Origin: Glandiceps talaboti
Lineage: Eukaryota; Hemichordata; Enteropneusta; Spengelidae
Length of the DNA stretch: 30,000 nt
NCBI RefSeq assembly: GCF_964340395.1
Contig: NC_135567.1
Span: 21,125,306 to 21,155,305, forward strand
Direction: 5' to 3'
Part shown: in pieces, positions 1 to 7,480 of the stretch
How positions within the stretch are numbered: the first letter of the stretch is position 1
Layout of the letters: each line of letters starts with the position of its first letter
Position numbers and translations under genes: made by a program
Notes under the pieces: generated by a model
Database searches by the model: none
The model's input: only the letters and a program-made list of their open reading frames with translations
Told to the model about the DNA's origin: nothing

Positions 1-1055
1 TTTGTAGAGCGCCAGAATCCAGGCAAAGTTCTGTTCAGGGGCGCTGGATGGTTAATCCACACCGTAGGCTTTACAAAACAAATGTGTCTTCAGTTTTCTT
101 TTGAAACAATCAATAGTTGGTGCAAGTTTAATGTCAGTTGGCAGTGAATTCCAAAGCTTTGGAGCAGCATAAGCGAAAGAACGTCCACCGTAGTTGATTT
201 GCTTGTAACTTGTTGTCGTAAGAAGGTTTTTGTCCTTTGAGCGTAAGGTGCGAGCTGGTATGTATACTTGTATAAGGTCGGAAATGTACTCTGGTGTAAG
301 ACCATGAATTGCCTTGTAAGTCAGGAGTAAGATCTTGTAGTCTATTCTAGAACGAACTGGTAACCAATGGAGTTTGATGAGAGTAGGAGTTATGTGTTCA
401 TATTTCTTTGACCGGGTGATGATTCTTGCAGCTGTGTTTTGTGTGCGCTGAAGTTGGTTTGTGACTGATTCAGGGAGACCATACAGTAAAGAATTACAGT
501 AATCAAGTTTAGTGGATACAACAGCATGAATTAAAGTACAGCAATCCGCACTTGAGACGTATTGACGTATAGATCCAATGCGGCGGAGATGACAGTACAT
601 TGATTTACAGGTATTCTTGATGTACAGGTTATACATGTGGATATTGTCAAAGAGTACACCCAAATTTCGTGCTGTTGTAACTGGTGTGATAGACGCAGAA
701 CCAATATTGACGGAACAAACAGGATCTGGGAGCTGATTGAATTTTGAGCGAATATCAAGAACTTCAGTTTTGCTGTCGTTGAGCTGTAATTTATTAAGTG
801 TCATCCATGCCTTGATATCATGGATGCAGGACTCCATACTGTGAATAGCAGTTGGTGAATCTTGATGGGAGAACGCAAGGTATAGCTCACTATCATCAGC
901 ATACTGATGAAACTTTAAGTTATGGCGACGAATCAGATTACCGAGTGGTGCTGTATAAATTGTGAATAAAAGGGGACCGAGGACGGACCCTTGAGGCACC
1001 CCGTATTTGAGAGCTGAAGGTTCACTTGTGATGTTTTTGATTTTTACTGCCTGGT
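1..1055 (-). mobile_element. 5'-truncated non-LTR retrotransposon (LINE, CR1/L2-like)
   Basis: The - strand carries the 3' part of a LINE: the C-terminal half of a reverse transcriptase ORF followed by a short 3' UTR running off the window start. The 5' edge is near 1055, where similarity to a LINE stops and a different small repeat with CTCF-like motifs begins. The 3' UTR on the - strand ends in a GGCGCTCTACAAA-type sequence, similar to the ends of many CR1/L2-group elements as I recall them. The target-site duplication cannot be checked because the 3' end is outside the window. Clade assignment is tentative; LINE identity is firm. Confidence 0.85.
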
Positions 1056-1071
1056 AGTTACAGCTGACCAC
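52..1071 (-). pseudogene. LINE reverse transcriptase ORF fragment
   Basis: This open frame of 339 codons has no proper upstream start because the element is truncated. Visible reverse transcriptase landmarks are the PQGSVLGPLLF block (residues about 26-36) and the catalytic YADD box (57-60). The thumb and C-terminal region follow, with the conserved LHWLPVRSRIDYKILLLTYK stretch and a final KLWNSLP block before a hydrophilic tail. The fingers part of RT and the endonuclease domain are missing. The frame is intact from the truncation point to the stop at 52, so the insertion may be fairly young. First residues (about 1-5) come from flanking DNA rather than the element. It would not be an autonomous element. 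Confidence 0.88.
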
Positions 1072-1757
1072 TAGGTGGCAGTGTTGTCATAATTTGTAAT
1101 ATATTCTTGGTATTTGCACTGATATGAAAATCACTTAGTATATACTTTTACACATTCTTTTCAATCAAAATGTTCCAACAGCTTGCTAGATCAAATTATT
1201 TACAGATTAAAGGTTATAACACACAAGCAATTCAAAATTTAGTATTGTACTTTTCATCTGTCTTGGTTGACAATCCTCATCAGAATGACAAATTCCATAG
1301 ATACAGCTGACCACTAGGTGGCGGTATTTTCATTAGAATGACAAATTTCATAGTTACAGCTGACCACTAGGTGGCAGTGTTCTCATCAGAATGACAAATT
1401 CCATTGTTACAGCTGGCCACTAGATGGCGGTATGATCAACCAATTGTTGATGTTAGGTAGTTTGATACCACCGTCTCTGTTGATCCTAGGATTGTAGTGT
1501 TTGATATAGCCTCCCAGATCTTCCTCAGGAAATCATGTTGGGATGTATCAATAGTGGAAATAGAGTTCCCCAGTCAATGATATGATTGTAGCTGCATGAG
1601 TGTTCATCTAAAGCTGATGCTACATTTGTACCACTTGCTATTTGTATATCTGTACTGTCTATCTTGTTGTTTTACTGAAATAAACTAAACTAAAGTAAAC
1701 TACAGTTCTGTCTCTCACAGATTTGCAATGTTTCTCAATCCTGGTTTTTAGTTGTCT
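1056..1757. repeat. Diverged 51-53 bp repeat with CTCF-like motifs, then unassigned DNA
   Basis: A unit containing the core CCACTAGGTGGCAG or a close variant occurs at about 1056-1090, 1275-1330, 1331-1383 and 1384-1436. The last three are tandem and 51-53 bp apart, and also share an AGAATGACAAATT segment. From about 1440 to 1757 I see no exon. A stretch near 1675-1705 contains AATAAA and AACTA-rich sequence that could be the tail of another retroposed sequence, but I cannot name it. Confidence 0.6.
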
Positions 1758-2040
1758 TCTCCTGTAGATGTGACACCTAGTACATACTTTAACACAGTCT
1801 CCTGTAGATGTGACATCTAGTACATACTTTAACACAGTCTCCTGTAGATGTGACACCTAGTACATACTTTAACACAGTCTCCTGTAGATGTGACACCTAG
1901 TACATACTTTAACACAGTCTCCTGTAGATGTGACACCTAGTACATACTTTAACACAGTCTCCTGTAGATGTGACACCTAGTACGTACTTTAACACAGTCT
2001 CCTGTAGATGTGATACCTAGTACATACTTTAACACACTCT
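1758..2040. repeat. 40-bp minisatellite, 7 copies
   Basis: Seven nearly identical 40-bp units, each containing CTCCTGTAGATGTGACACCT and a TACATACTTTAACACAGT tail, lie in direct repeat. Single substitutions occur (GACATC, TACGTA, GATACC variants). This is upstream of the first recognisable exon, so it lies in an intron or flank of the EGF gene. The following 2041-2444 holds no array or gene that I can support. Confidence 0.9.
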
Positions 2041-2444
2041 CTTCAATAATAGTCTATCAGTTGCACTTCTGTTGTCAGCATGTGTGTAAATAATGTATTT
2101 GGTATAACTTTTATGTATCCCATAATGTACGCTGTTATACACTTAATGCCTGGCTATGAGGGCACTACTAGATGTCTGTAACCCCTCAGCAACAATTAAT
2201 GCCCCAATTCTGAAAGCCACATGACATTGTTGGATTCTCATTCTCATTCCAAGGAATATCTCAAAAGACCGAGATGTATAGTTTGCAAGTTTATTACTTC
2301 CCAGATCTAGATGGTAACTGTTTCTCAACCCAGTTCATTCTAGAACCAGTCATCATCTCAAACTAGTTCTTCCTGTTCTGCTGGCCTTTATCATCAAAAT
2401 CCTTTGTGTATCTTATTTGGCTTACCTGTGTTTTACTGTTACAG

Positions 2445-2567
2445 ATATCGATGAATGTAACACTATCAACTATGCATGTCACTTCATGGCCACCTGTTTA
2501 AACACAGATGGAAGCTACCAATGCAGATGTGTGGATGGCTACTCAGGCAATGGACAGATGTGTGAAA
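2445..2567 (+). CDS. Exon 1: cbEGF domain
   Basis: The acceptor TGTTACAG ends at 2444 and the donor GTAAGT starts at 2568, leaving 123 nt in phase 1-1. With the G of the preceding exon the domain starts D-I-D-E-C. Six cysteines are present, followed by G-Y-S-G-N-G-Q-M-C. The C3-C4 segment C-L-N-T-D-G-S-Y-Q-C-R-C fits the Asn/Asp hydroxylation consensus, so calcium binding is likely. Earlier exons must lie upstream of the window or in the unassigned DNA before it. Confidence 0.92.
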
Positions 2568-3003
2568 GTAAGTGGTTAGTTAGATCCTATAAACCAATGG
2601 TTACTGAAATCATAATATTTCTGATATCAAATGTAATGATGTAAAATTATGGCAATTTGTTTGAAAAAATAATGAAAATAGTCTTTATTGTTTGATAAAA
2701 TAAACATGAGAATTCATCGATTCACCGTCAATATAAAAAGAAATGTTAAACTTTCGTAATTTTCAGATTAGACATTCTAATTATTGTATTAATGAATAAC
2801 ATTTCAGTATTTTCATCTTTGTGTCATATTTATTAAACGATTAATAATATATGTAAGTTTCCAGATTTCAAAATGGAAATGTTTGATTTATTATTGTATT
2901 TCCACATTTTGAAATAATATTACCAAAAAATAGTAATATTTTCAAACAGCTTCTTATCCTTCATGTGTAATGTCATTTCTCTGTATTTTCTTTCTTTCTT
3001 CAG
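2568..3003 (+). other. Intron 1, AT-rich, no array
   Basis: This is one of the few introns here with no visible tandem repeat. It is very AT-rich, with a good pyrimidine tract (TTTCTTTCTTCAG) at its 3' end. I see no gene or RNA in it. Confidence 0.7.
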
Positions 3004-3075
3004 AAATGTCACCAGCTGAGACATTTTGTGGTGAGGGGTACAGAATATCCAAGAAAGCTCCATATCACTGCATAG
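3004..3075 (+). CDS. Exon 2: 24-codon half-EGF exon
   Basis: The exon is 72 nt and phase 1-1, bounded by a strong pyrimidine tract plus CAG and by a GTAAAC donor. It encodes a short linker then C-G-E-G-Y-R-I-S-K-K-A-P-Y-H-C, which has the spacing of the C5-C6 hairpin of an EGF domain; C1-C4 are absent. The neighbouring exons each contain a complete EGF, so this is an orphan half domain or a linker. The exon call rests on splice sites, symmetric phase and open frame, so it is less certain than the six-cysteine exons. Confidence 0.62.
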   Translation, partial: KCHQLRHFVVRGTEYPRKLHITA

Positions 3076-3212
3076 GTAAACTTTATAATCCATATTAAGT
3101 TATTACAATAGTTAGTTAGTTAGTTAGTTGAGGCTATGTCCATATCACTGCATAGGTAAACGTTATATCCATATTAAGTTATTACAATAGTTAGTTAGTT
3201 AGTTAGTTGAGG
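3059..3212 (+). repeat. Two-copy 80-bp duplication covering the end and donor of exon 2
   Basis: Sequence 3059-3133 is repeated at 3139-3212 with a few changes, including a one-base deletion. Each copy contains the last 17 nt of exon 2, the donor CATAG|GTAAAC and a (TTAG)n tract ending TTGAGG. A second donor therefore sits at 3156. Use of it would add an in-frame TAA soon after the authentic donor, so only the first donor supports the protein. Confidence 0.88.
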
Positions 3213-3456
3213 ATATGCTCATCCAATGTTGGGTGAAGCCCTCCTCCAACAATTTCCATTCTTGACTGTCTCTTGCCTTTCTACTCATGTTGCCGTATTC
3301 ATGTATGTGGTCTCTCAATCTCCTTTCTTGTCTTTTTCTACTTCTTCTTCCTGTTCTTGGTTGCCATTCTATGAGTCTTTTGGTCCACCTGTTGTCTTGA
3401 TTTCTCGCTAAATGACCTGTCCTGCCCATCTCCATTCTGTGAGTCTTTTGGTCCAC
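3199..3456 (-). pseudogene. 3' end of a second non-LTR retrotransposon ORF
   Basis: On the - strand this open fragment reads through M-G-R-T-G-H-L-A-R-N-Q-D-N-R-W-T-K-R-L, then W-Q-P-R-T-G-R-R-S-R-K-R, then E-W-K-L-L-E-E-G-F-T-Q-H-W and a stop. This order (GH-ARM-type motif, NRWTKR, basic RGR block, terminal QHW) is characteristic of the C-terminus of non-LTR retrotransposon ORF2 proteins. The stop is followed by a (CTAA)n tail, as expected for elements ending in short tandem repeats. The clade (RTE, Jockey or other) is not certain. The 5' side merges into the 68-bp array. Confidence 0.75.
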
Positions 3457-4515
3457 CTGTTGTCTTGATTTCTCGCTAAATGACCTGTCCTGCCCATCTC
3501 CATTCTGTGAGTCTTTTGGTCCACCTGTTGTCTTGATTTCTCACTAAGTGACCTGTCCTGCCCATCTCCATTCTGTGAGTCTTTTGGTCCACCTGTTGTC
3601 TCGATTTCTCACTAAGTGACCTGTCCTGCCCATCTCCATTCTGTTAATCTTTTGGTCCACCTGTTGTCTTGATTTCTCACTAAGTGACCTGTCCTGCCCA
3701 TCTCCATTCTGTGAGTCTTTTGGTCCACCTGTTGTCTTGATTTCTCGCTAAGTGACCTGTCCTGTCCATCTCCATTCTGTGAGTCTTTTGGTCCACCTGT
3801 TGTCTTGATTTCTCGCTAAATGACCTGTCCTGCCCATCTCCATTCTGTGAGTCTTTTGGTCCACCTGTTGTCTTGATTTCTCGCTAAATGACCTGTCCTG
3901 CCCATCTCCATTCTGTGAGTCTTTTGGTCCACCTGTTGTCTTGATATCTCACTAAGTGACCTGTCCTGCCCATCTCCATTCTGTTAATCTTTTGGTCCAC
4001 CTGTTGTCTTGATTTCTCACTAAGTGAGCTGTCCTGCCCATCTCCATTCTGTGAGTCTTTTGGTCCACCTGTTGTCTTGATTTCTCACTAAGTGACCTGC
4101 CCATCTCCATTCTGTTAATCTTTTGGTCCACCTGTTGTCTTGATTTCTCACTAAGTGACCTGTCCTGCCCATCTCCATTCTGTTAATCTTTTGGTCCACC
4201 TGTTGTCTTGATAGGTGAGTCTTTTGTATCCACCTTGTTGTCTTGATAGGTGAGTCTTTTGGTCCACCTGTTGTCTTGATTTCTCACTAAGTGACCTGCC
4301 CATCTCCATTCTGTTAATCTTTTGGTCCACCTGTTGTCTTGATTTCTCACTAAGTGACCTGTCCTGCCCATCTCCATTCTGTTAATCTTTTGGTCCACCT
4401 GTTGTCTTGATTTCTCACTAAGTGACCTGTCCTGCCCATCTCCATTCTGTGAGTCTTTTGGTCCACCTGTTGTCTTGATTTCTCACTAAGTGACCTGTCC
4501 TGCCCATCTCCATTT
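3363..4515. repeat. 68-bp minisatellite derived from the LINE fragment, about 17 copies
   Basis: The units are 68 bp and contain GTCTTTTGGTCCACCTGTTG and GACCTGTCCTGCCCATCTCC. On the - strand each unit encodes part of the retrotransposon C-terminus seen at 3199-3456 (M-G-R-T-G-H-L, N-R-W-T-K-R-L). Since 68 is not divisible by three, consecutive units shift frame. Variants include GTTAATC for GTGAGTC and shortened units near 4090, 4210-4260 and 4290. It fills most of intron 2. Confidence 0.92.
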
Positions 4516-4551
4516 CATTTCAATCTTTGATCTTCTCTATGATATCTTTGA

Positions 4552-4788
4552 TTTCTGGTTCTTGTCTTAAATAATTACAATTTCATAGGACTAATGGATT
4601 TTATTTTATTTCTGGTTTTTGTCTTAAATTATTACAATTTCATAGGACTAATGGATTTTATTTTATTTCTGGTTTTTGTCTTAAATAATTACAATTTCAT
4701 AGGACTAATGGATTTTATTTTATTTCTGGTTTTTGTCTTAAATAATTACAATTTCATAGGACTAATGGATTTTATTTTATTTTCATAG
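4552..4788 (+). repeat. 57-bp array with repeated acceptor-like sites before exon 3
   Basis: About four 57-bp units each contain AATTTCATAGGACTAATGGA. The TTTCATAG in each unit matches the genuine acceptor TTTTCATAG that ends intron 2 at 4788. Candidate decoy acceptors end at about 4588, 4644, 4701 and 4758. Because 57 is a multiple of three the array is open in one frame, but I see no reason to call it coding. Confidence 0.85.
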
Positions 4789-4914
4789 ATATTGATGAAT
4801 GTACTGAAGATTTGGATGTTGAATGTCATGAATTTGCTGACTGTATTAATGTTGAAGGTGGATACTATTGTAGATGCTGGGATGGATACGACGGCAATGG
4901 GGAATACTGTACAA
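4789..4914 (+). CDS. Exon 3: cbEGF domain
   Basis: 126 nt, phase 1-1, between TTTTCATAG and GTAAGT. It begins D-I-D-E-C and has six cysteines, ending G-Y-D-G-N-G-E-Y-C. The C3-C4 segment C-I-N-V-E-G-G-Y-Y-C-R-C satisfies the hydroxylation consensus. The first G of the start codon pair comes from exon 2, which fits the exon 2 call. Confidence 0.92.
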
Positions 4915-5338
4915 GTAAGTGTGTAATTTATATTATGCAATACCTGGGTCATAGTTCAAACGTCAAGAAGACAAAACAATTGAAAATTGTTATATTATTT
5001 GTTCCATATATATTATTTTCATTCATAAAGATTGTTTAACAGGAGATTGCTTCACGACATCACCCTACTGTGAGTATGAATAAGGTAGACTGTCATGAGA
5101 AACATCACCCTACTGTGAGTATAAATGAACCAGCATCCATTCAATAGCTTATACCAGCATGTTGTGATAGCAGTGTTAACTTGTGTCTTAAAGTTGAAAG
5201 CTCAGTTCCACTGTCATATATATTTATTTAATTATGTAAATGAGTACTTCACGATAAGCTAGAATGATGTACCTACATAATACATTTAGTCTCACATTGT
5301 CTTTGATAAATGTACTTAATAAACTGTATTGTTTATAG
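4915..5338 (+). other. Intron 3, with a small 45-bp-offset duplication
   Basis: The intron is AT-rich. The segment CATCACCCTACTGTGAGTAT occurs at 5058-5077 and again at 5103-5122; each holds a good donor-like ACT|GTGAGTAT. No open EGF half-exon precedes either copy, so I treat them as chance or relic donors. Nothing else is recognisable. Confidence 0.6.
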
Positions 5339-5464
5339 TGGGACAGGGATGCAAGGAAGGAAAGCATGAGAACTGTGCTTCAGTTGCTGTCTGCCATGAC
5401 ACATATCCTGGGTTCTTCTGTGAGTGTCCTGACGGTTACCTAGGCGATGGCTATTTCTGCACAG
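5339..5464 (+). CDS. Exon 4: EGF domain lacking the DxDEC start
   Basis: 126 nt, phase 1-1, between TGTTTATAG and GTAAGA. It starts M-G-Q-G-C rather than D-I-D-E-C, so the N-terminal calcium ligands are missing, yet the segment C-H-D-T-Y-P-G-F-F-C-E-C still fits the hydroxylation consensus. Six cysteines and G-Y-L-G-D-G-Y-F-C are present. Confidence 0.9.
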
Positions 5465-6151
5465 GTAAGATTAACATTAATCGTGCTTATTAGATTATTA
5501 AAACTCCTAGCATCATTTGACTTTGCTTCCATTCAAATACATACAGAGAAGGAATAACACTCCGCTACAATACATGTATGATCCTGTTACCATGGTAACA
5601 CAACTATATCTGTTGTGACAACTGTCAAGAGATAAGACCTAGCAAATAGCATATGACAATTTAAAACATAATGATACTCTTCCTCTGTATGATTTACATT
5701 GATTTATTCAGTAATGATATTTCTTTAAAATAATACAATAGTAATTATTTTTATGAGTGATTTAATAATAGACTTTCCATTGCAATCATACCATTTCAAT
5801 TGTTTTTGCTTCTATGGAAACAAATGCTAAGGAAACATAATGATGTTTTCTAGAGTGTTTAGTAGGTGAAGTCATTTTTATCCTGCTTATTAACTTTAGC
5901 CTGCCCTCTAATTTATGAACTATTTTCAAAAGCCCTGTAATCTTATGTGTTTAGATGTAAATGAGGTGAGATGGTCTGTCTTACTAAATCACTTTAGCCC
6001 GCCCTCTAGAGTTCATTATGGGAAACAATGACATCACAACCTCCTAATCTCAAAAGTGGTTATTGTATTTTCAAAGGCCTTGTAATAGTTCCTTTTGCTA
6101 CCATGAAAACAAACACTTAAGAAACCATTTACTGCATGTTATCTTTTCTAG
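5465..6151 (+). other. Intron 4, AT-rich with diverged internal duplications
   Basis: No tandem array is present. Two diverged copies of a segment with TTTAGCC[TC]GCCCTCTA and a downstream TATTTTCAAA(A/G)(G)CC(C/T)TGTAAT occur near 5895-5945 and 5993-6095, so this intron contains an old dispersed duplication or transposon fragments. A perfect X-box palindrome is at 5586-5599 (separate entry). Confidence 0.55.
5586..5599. promoter_or_regulatory. Perfect RFX X-box palindrome
   Basis: GTTACCATGGTAAC is a 14-bp perfect inverted repeat matching the RFX X-box consensus GTTRCC-AT-RGYAAC exactly. Function in this intron is not shown by the sequence; a regulatory role is inference. Confidence 0.4.
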
Positions 6152-6403
6152 ATATAAACGAGTGCCTGCTAGGTCCGGTTGTCTGTCCTGCCAACTCACT
6201 GTGTGTAAATATAGTTGGATCCTTTGTGTGTCAGTGTGAACTTGGTTATATTGGCAATGGTATGGAATGCATTGACAAAGATGAATGTGCTGACCCTGAA
6301 ATCACAGCGATGCATGATATCAATGCCCATTGTCAAAACTATGATGGATCGTATGCTTTTATTTGTGATGAAGGGTATTCTGGCAATGGAAAGGAATGCA
6401 ATG
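6152..6403 (+). CDS. Exon 5: two fused EGF domains, the second lacking C2 and C4
   Basis: 252 nt, exactly two 126-nt domain lengths, phase 1-1, between TTTTCTAG and GTATGT. The first domain (D-I-N-E-C to N-G-M-E-C) is a complete six-cysteine cbEGF. The second (D-K-D-E-C to N-G-K-E-C) retains only C1, C3, C5 and C6. At the C2 position there is His (M-H-D-I-N-A-H-C), and at C4 there is Phe (G-S-Y-A-F-I-C, TTT where TGT is expected). The two residues lost are the C2-C4 disulfide partners. The frame is otherwise intact. The missing intron between the domains is unusual in this gene. Confidence 0.9.
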
Positions 6404-6464
6404 GTATGTACTTCAGTAATCTTCATTATCAGGGTATTGTGTTTTCCTCTGATGGAATCCCTAC

Positions 6465-6783
6465 AATTGCTCCCACCCCTCTATCAATTGCTCCCACCCC
6501 TCTATCAATTGCTCCCACCCCTCTATCAATTGCTCCCACCCCTCTATCCCACAGTAATGAATTCTTAATGGAATCCCTACAAACTAGTTTTGACTATCAG
6601 TTGCTCCCACCCCTCTATCAATTGCTCCCACCCCTCTATCAATTGCTCCCGCCCCTCTATCAATTGCTCACACCCCTCTATCAAATCCTCCCACCCCTCT
6701 ATCAAATCCTCCCACCCCTCTATCGATTGCTCCCACCCCTCTATCCCACCCCTCTATCAATTGCTCCCACCCCTCTATCCCAC
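6465..6783 (+). repeat. 21-bp Pro/Ser-type minisatellite in intron 5
   Basis: Two blocks of a 21-bp unit (CTATCAATTGCTCCCACCCCT) lie at about 6465-6548 and 6600-6783, separated by a copy of the flanking ATGGAATCCCTAC segment. The frame of exon 5 stays open across the donor and through both blocks to a stop near 6790, giving heptads such as A-P-T-P-L-S-I. Since the unit lacks stops in several frames, the openness is weak evidence of coding. Confidence 0.85.
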
Positions 6784-6879
6784 AGTAATTAATTCTTATC
6801 CCATACTGACTGACTAATATTACTAAAAATATTGTGTGCTCATACACCATCTTACATTTCATTTGTCACAATATTACAC

Positions 6880-7068
6880 TATGGTGTTACAAACATTAAC
6901 AGAGATGGATATACTAATCCATGTGATTTTATTACCATACTACACTATATGTTACAGACATTACCAAATGTACAGATGGATATACTAATCCATGTGATTT
7001 TATTACCATACTACACTATATGTTACAGATATTAATGAATGTACAGATGGCTATGCTAATCCATGTGA
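6880..7068 (+). repeat. 71-bp duplication of acceptor plus 5' part of exon 6
   Basis: The genuine acceptor GTTACAG and first 40 nt of exon 6 (7022-7068) are preceded by a diverged copy (6951-6998: GTTACAG, then ACATTACCAAATGTACAGATGG) 71 bp upstream. A more degraded copy starts near 6890. The upstream copies have lost the D-I-N-E-C codons and run into intron sequence rather than the rest of the exon. Confidence 0.85.
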
Positions 7069-7154
7069 CCAGGATGCCGAGTGTTTCAATAACGATGGAA
7101 GCTTTGAGTGTATATGCAAAGCTGGATTCACTGGGGATGGATTAACATGTGAAC
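7029..7154 (+). CDS. Exon 6: cbEGF domain
   Basis: 126 nt, phase 1-1, between ATGTTACAG and GTAAGT. It encodes D-I-N-E-C, six cysteines and G-F-T-G-D-G-L-T-C. The segment C-F-N-N-D-G-S-F-E-C-I-C matches the hydroxylation consensus. Confidence 0.92.
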
Positions 7155-7185
7155 GTAAGTTTCAAGTTTGATATTCCACTTTAAA

Positions 7186-7208
7186 CATTCTTTTAGAGTC
7201 AACTTCCA

Positions 7209-7239
<31 letters not shown>

Positions 7240-7268
7240 GGCAGCCATTCTTTTAGAGTCAACTTCGA

Positions 7269-7299
<31 letters not shown>

Positions 7300-7388
7300 G
7301 ACAGACATTCTTTTAGAGTCAACTTCCAAGACAGACAGACAGACACACAGACAGACAGAGACAGACATTCTTTTAGAGTCAACTTCCA

Positions 7389-7419
<31 letters not shown>

Positions 7420-7455
7420 GACAGACATTCTTTTAGAGTCAACTTCCAAGACAGA
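7186..7455. repeat. 60-bp minisatellite with internal CAGA tract, 4.5 copies
   Basis: The units contain CATTCTTTTAGAGTCAACTT followed by a (GACA)n-type tract. The period is exactly 60 bp. It starts 32 bp after the exon 6 donor. The open frames on both strands result from the unit length being divisible by three. Confidence 0.92.
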
Positions 7456-7480
7456 ATGCAACTGGTACAATGACTGAGGA

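Noticed and set aside
2143-2328. Short - strand open frame upstream of exon 1
   Set aside because: 61 codons without recognisable motif or splice evidence.
5058-5122. Two ACT|GTGAGTAT donor-like sites in intron 3
   Set aside because: No acceptor or open cysteine-containing segment precedes them, so I cannot support an exon.
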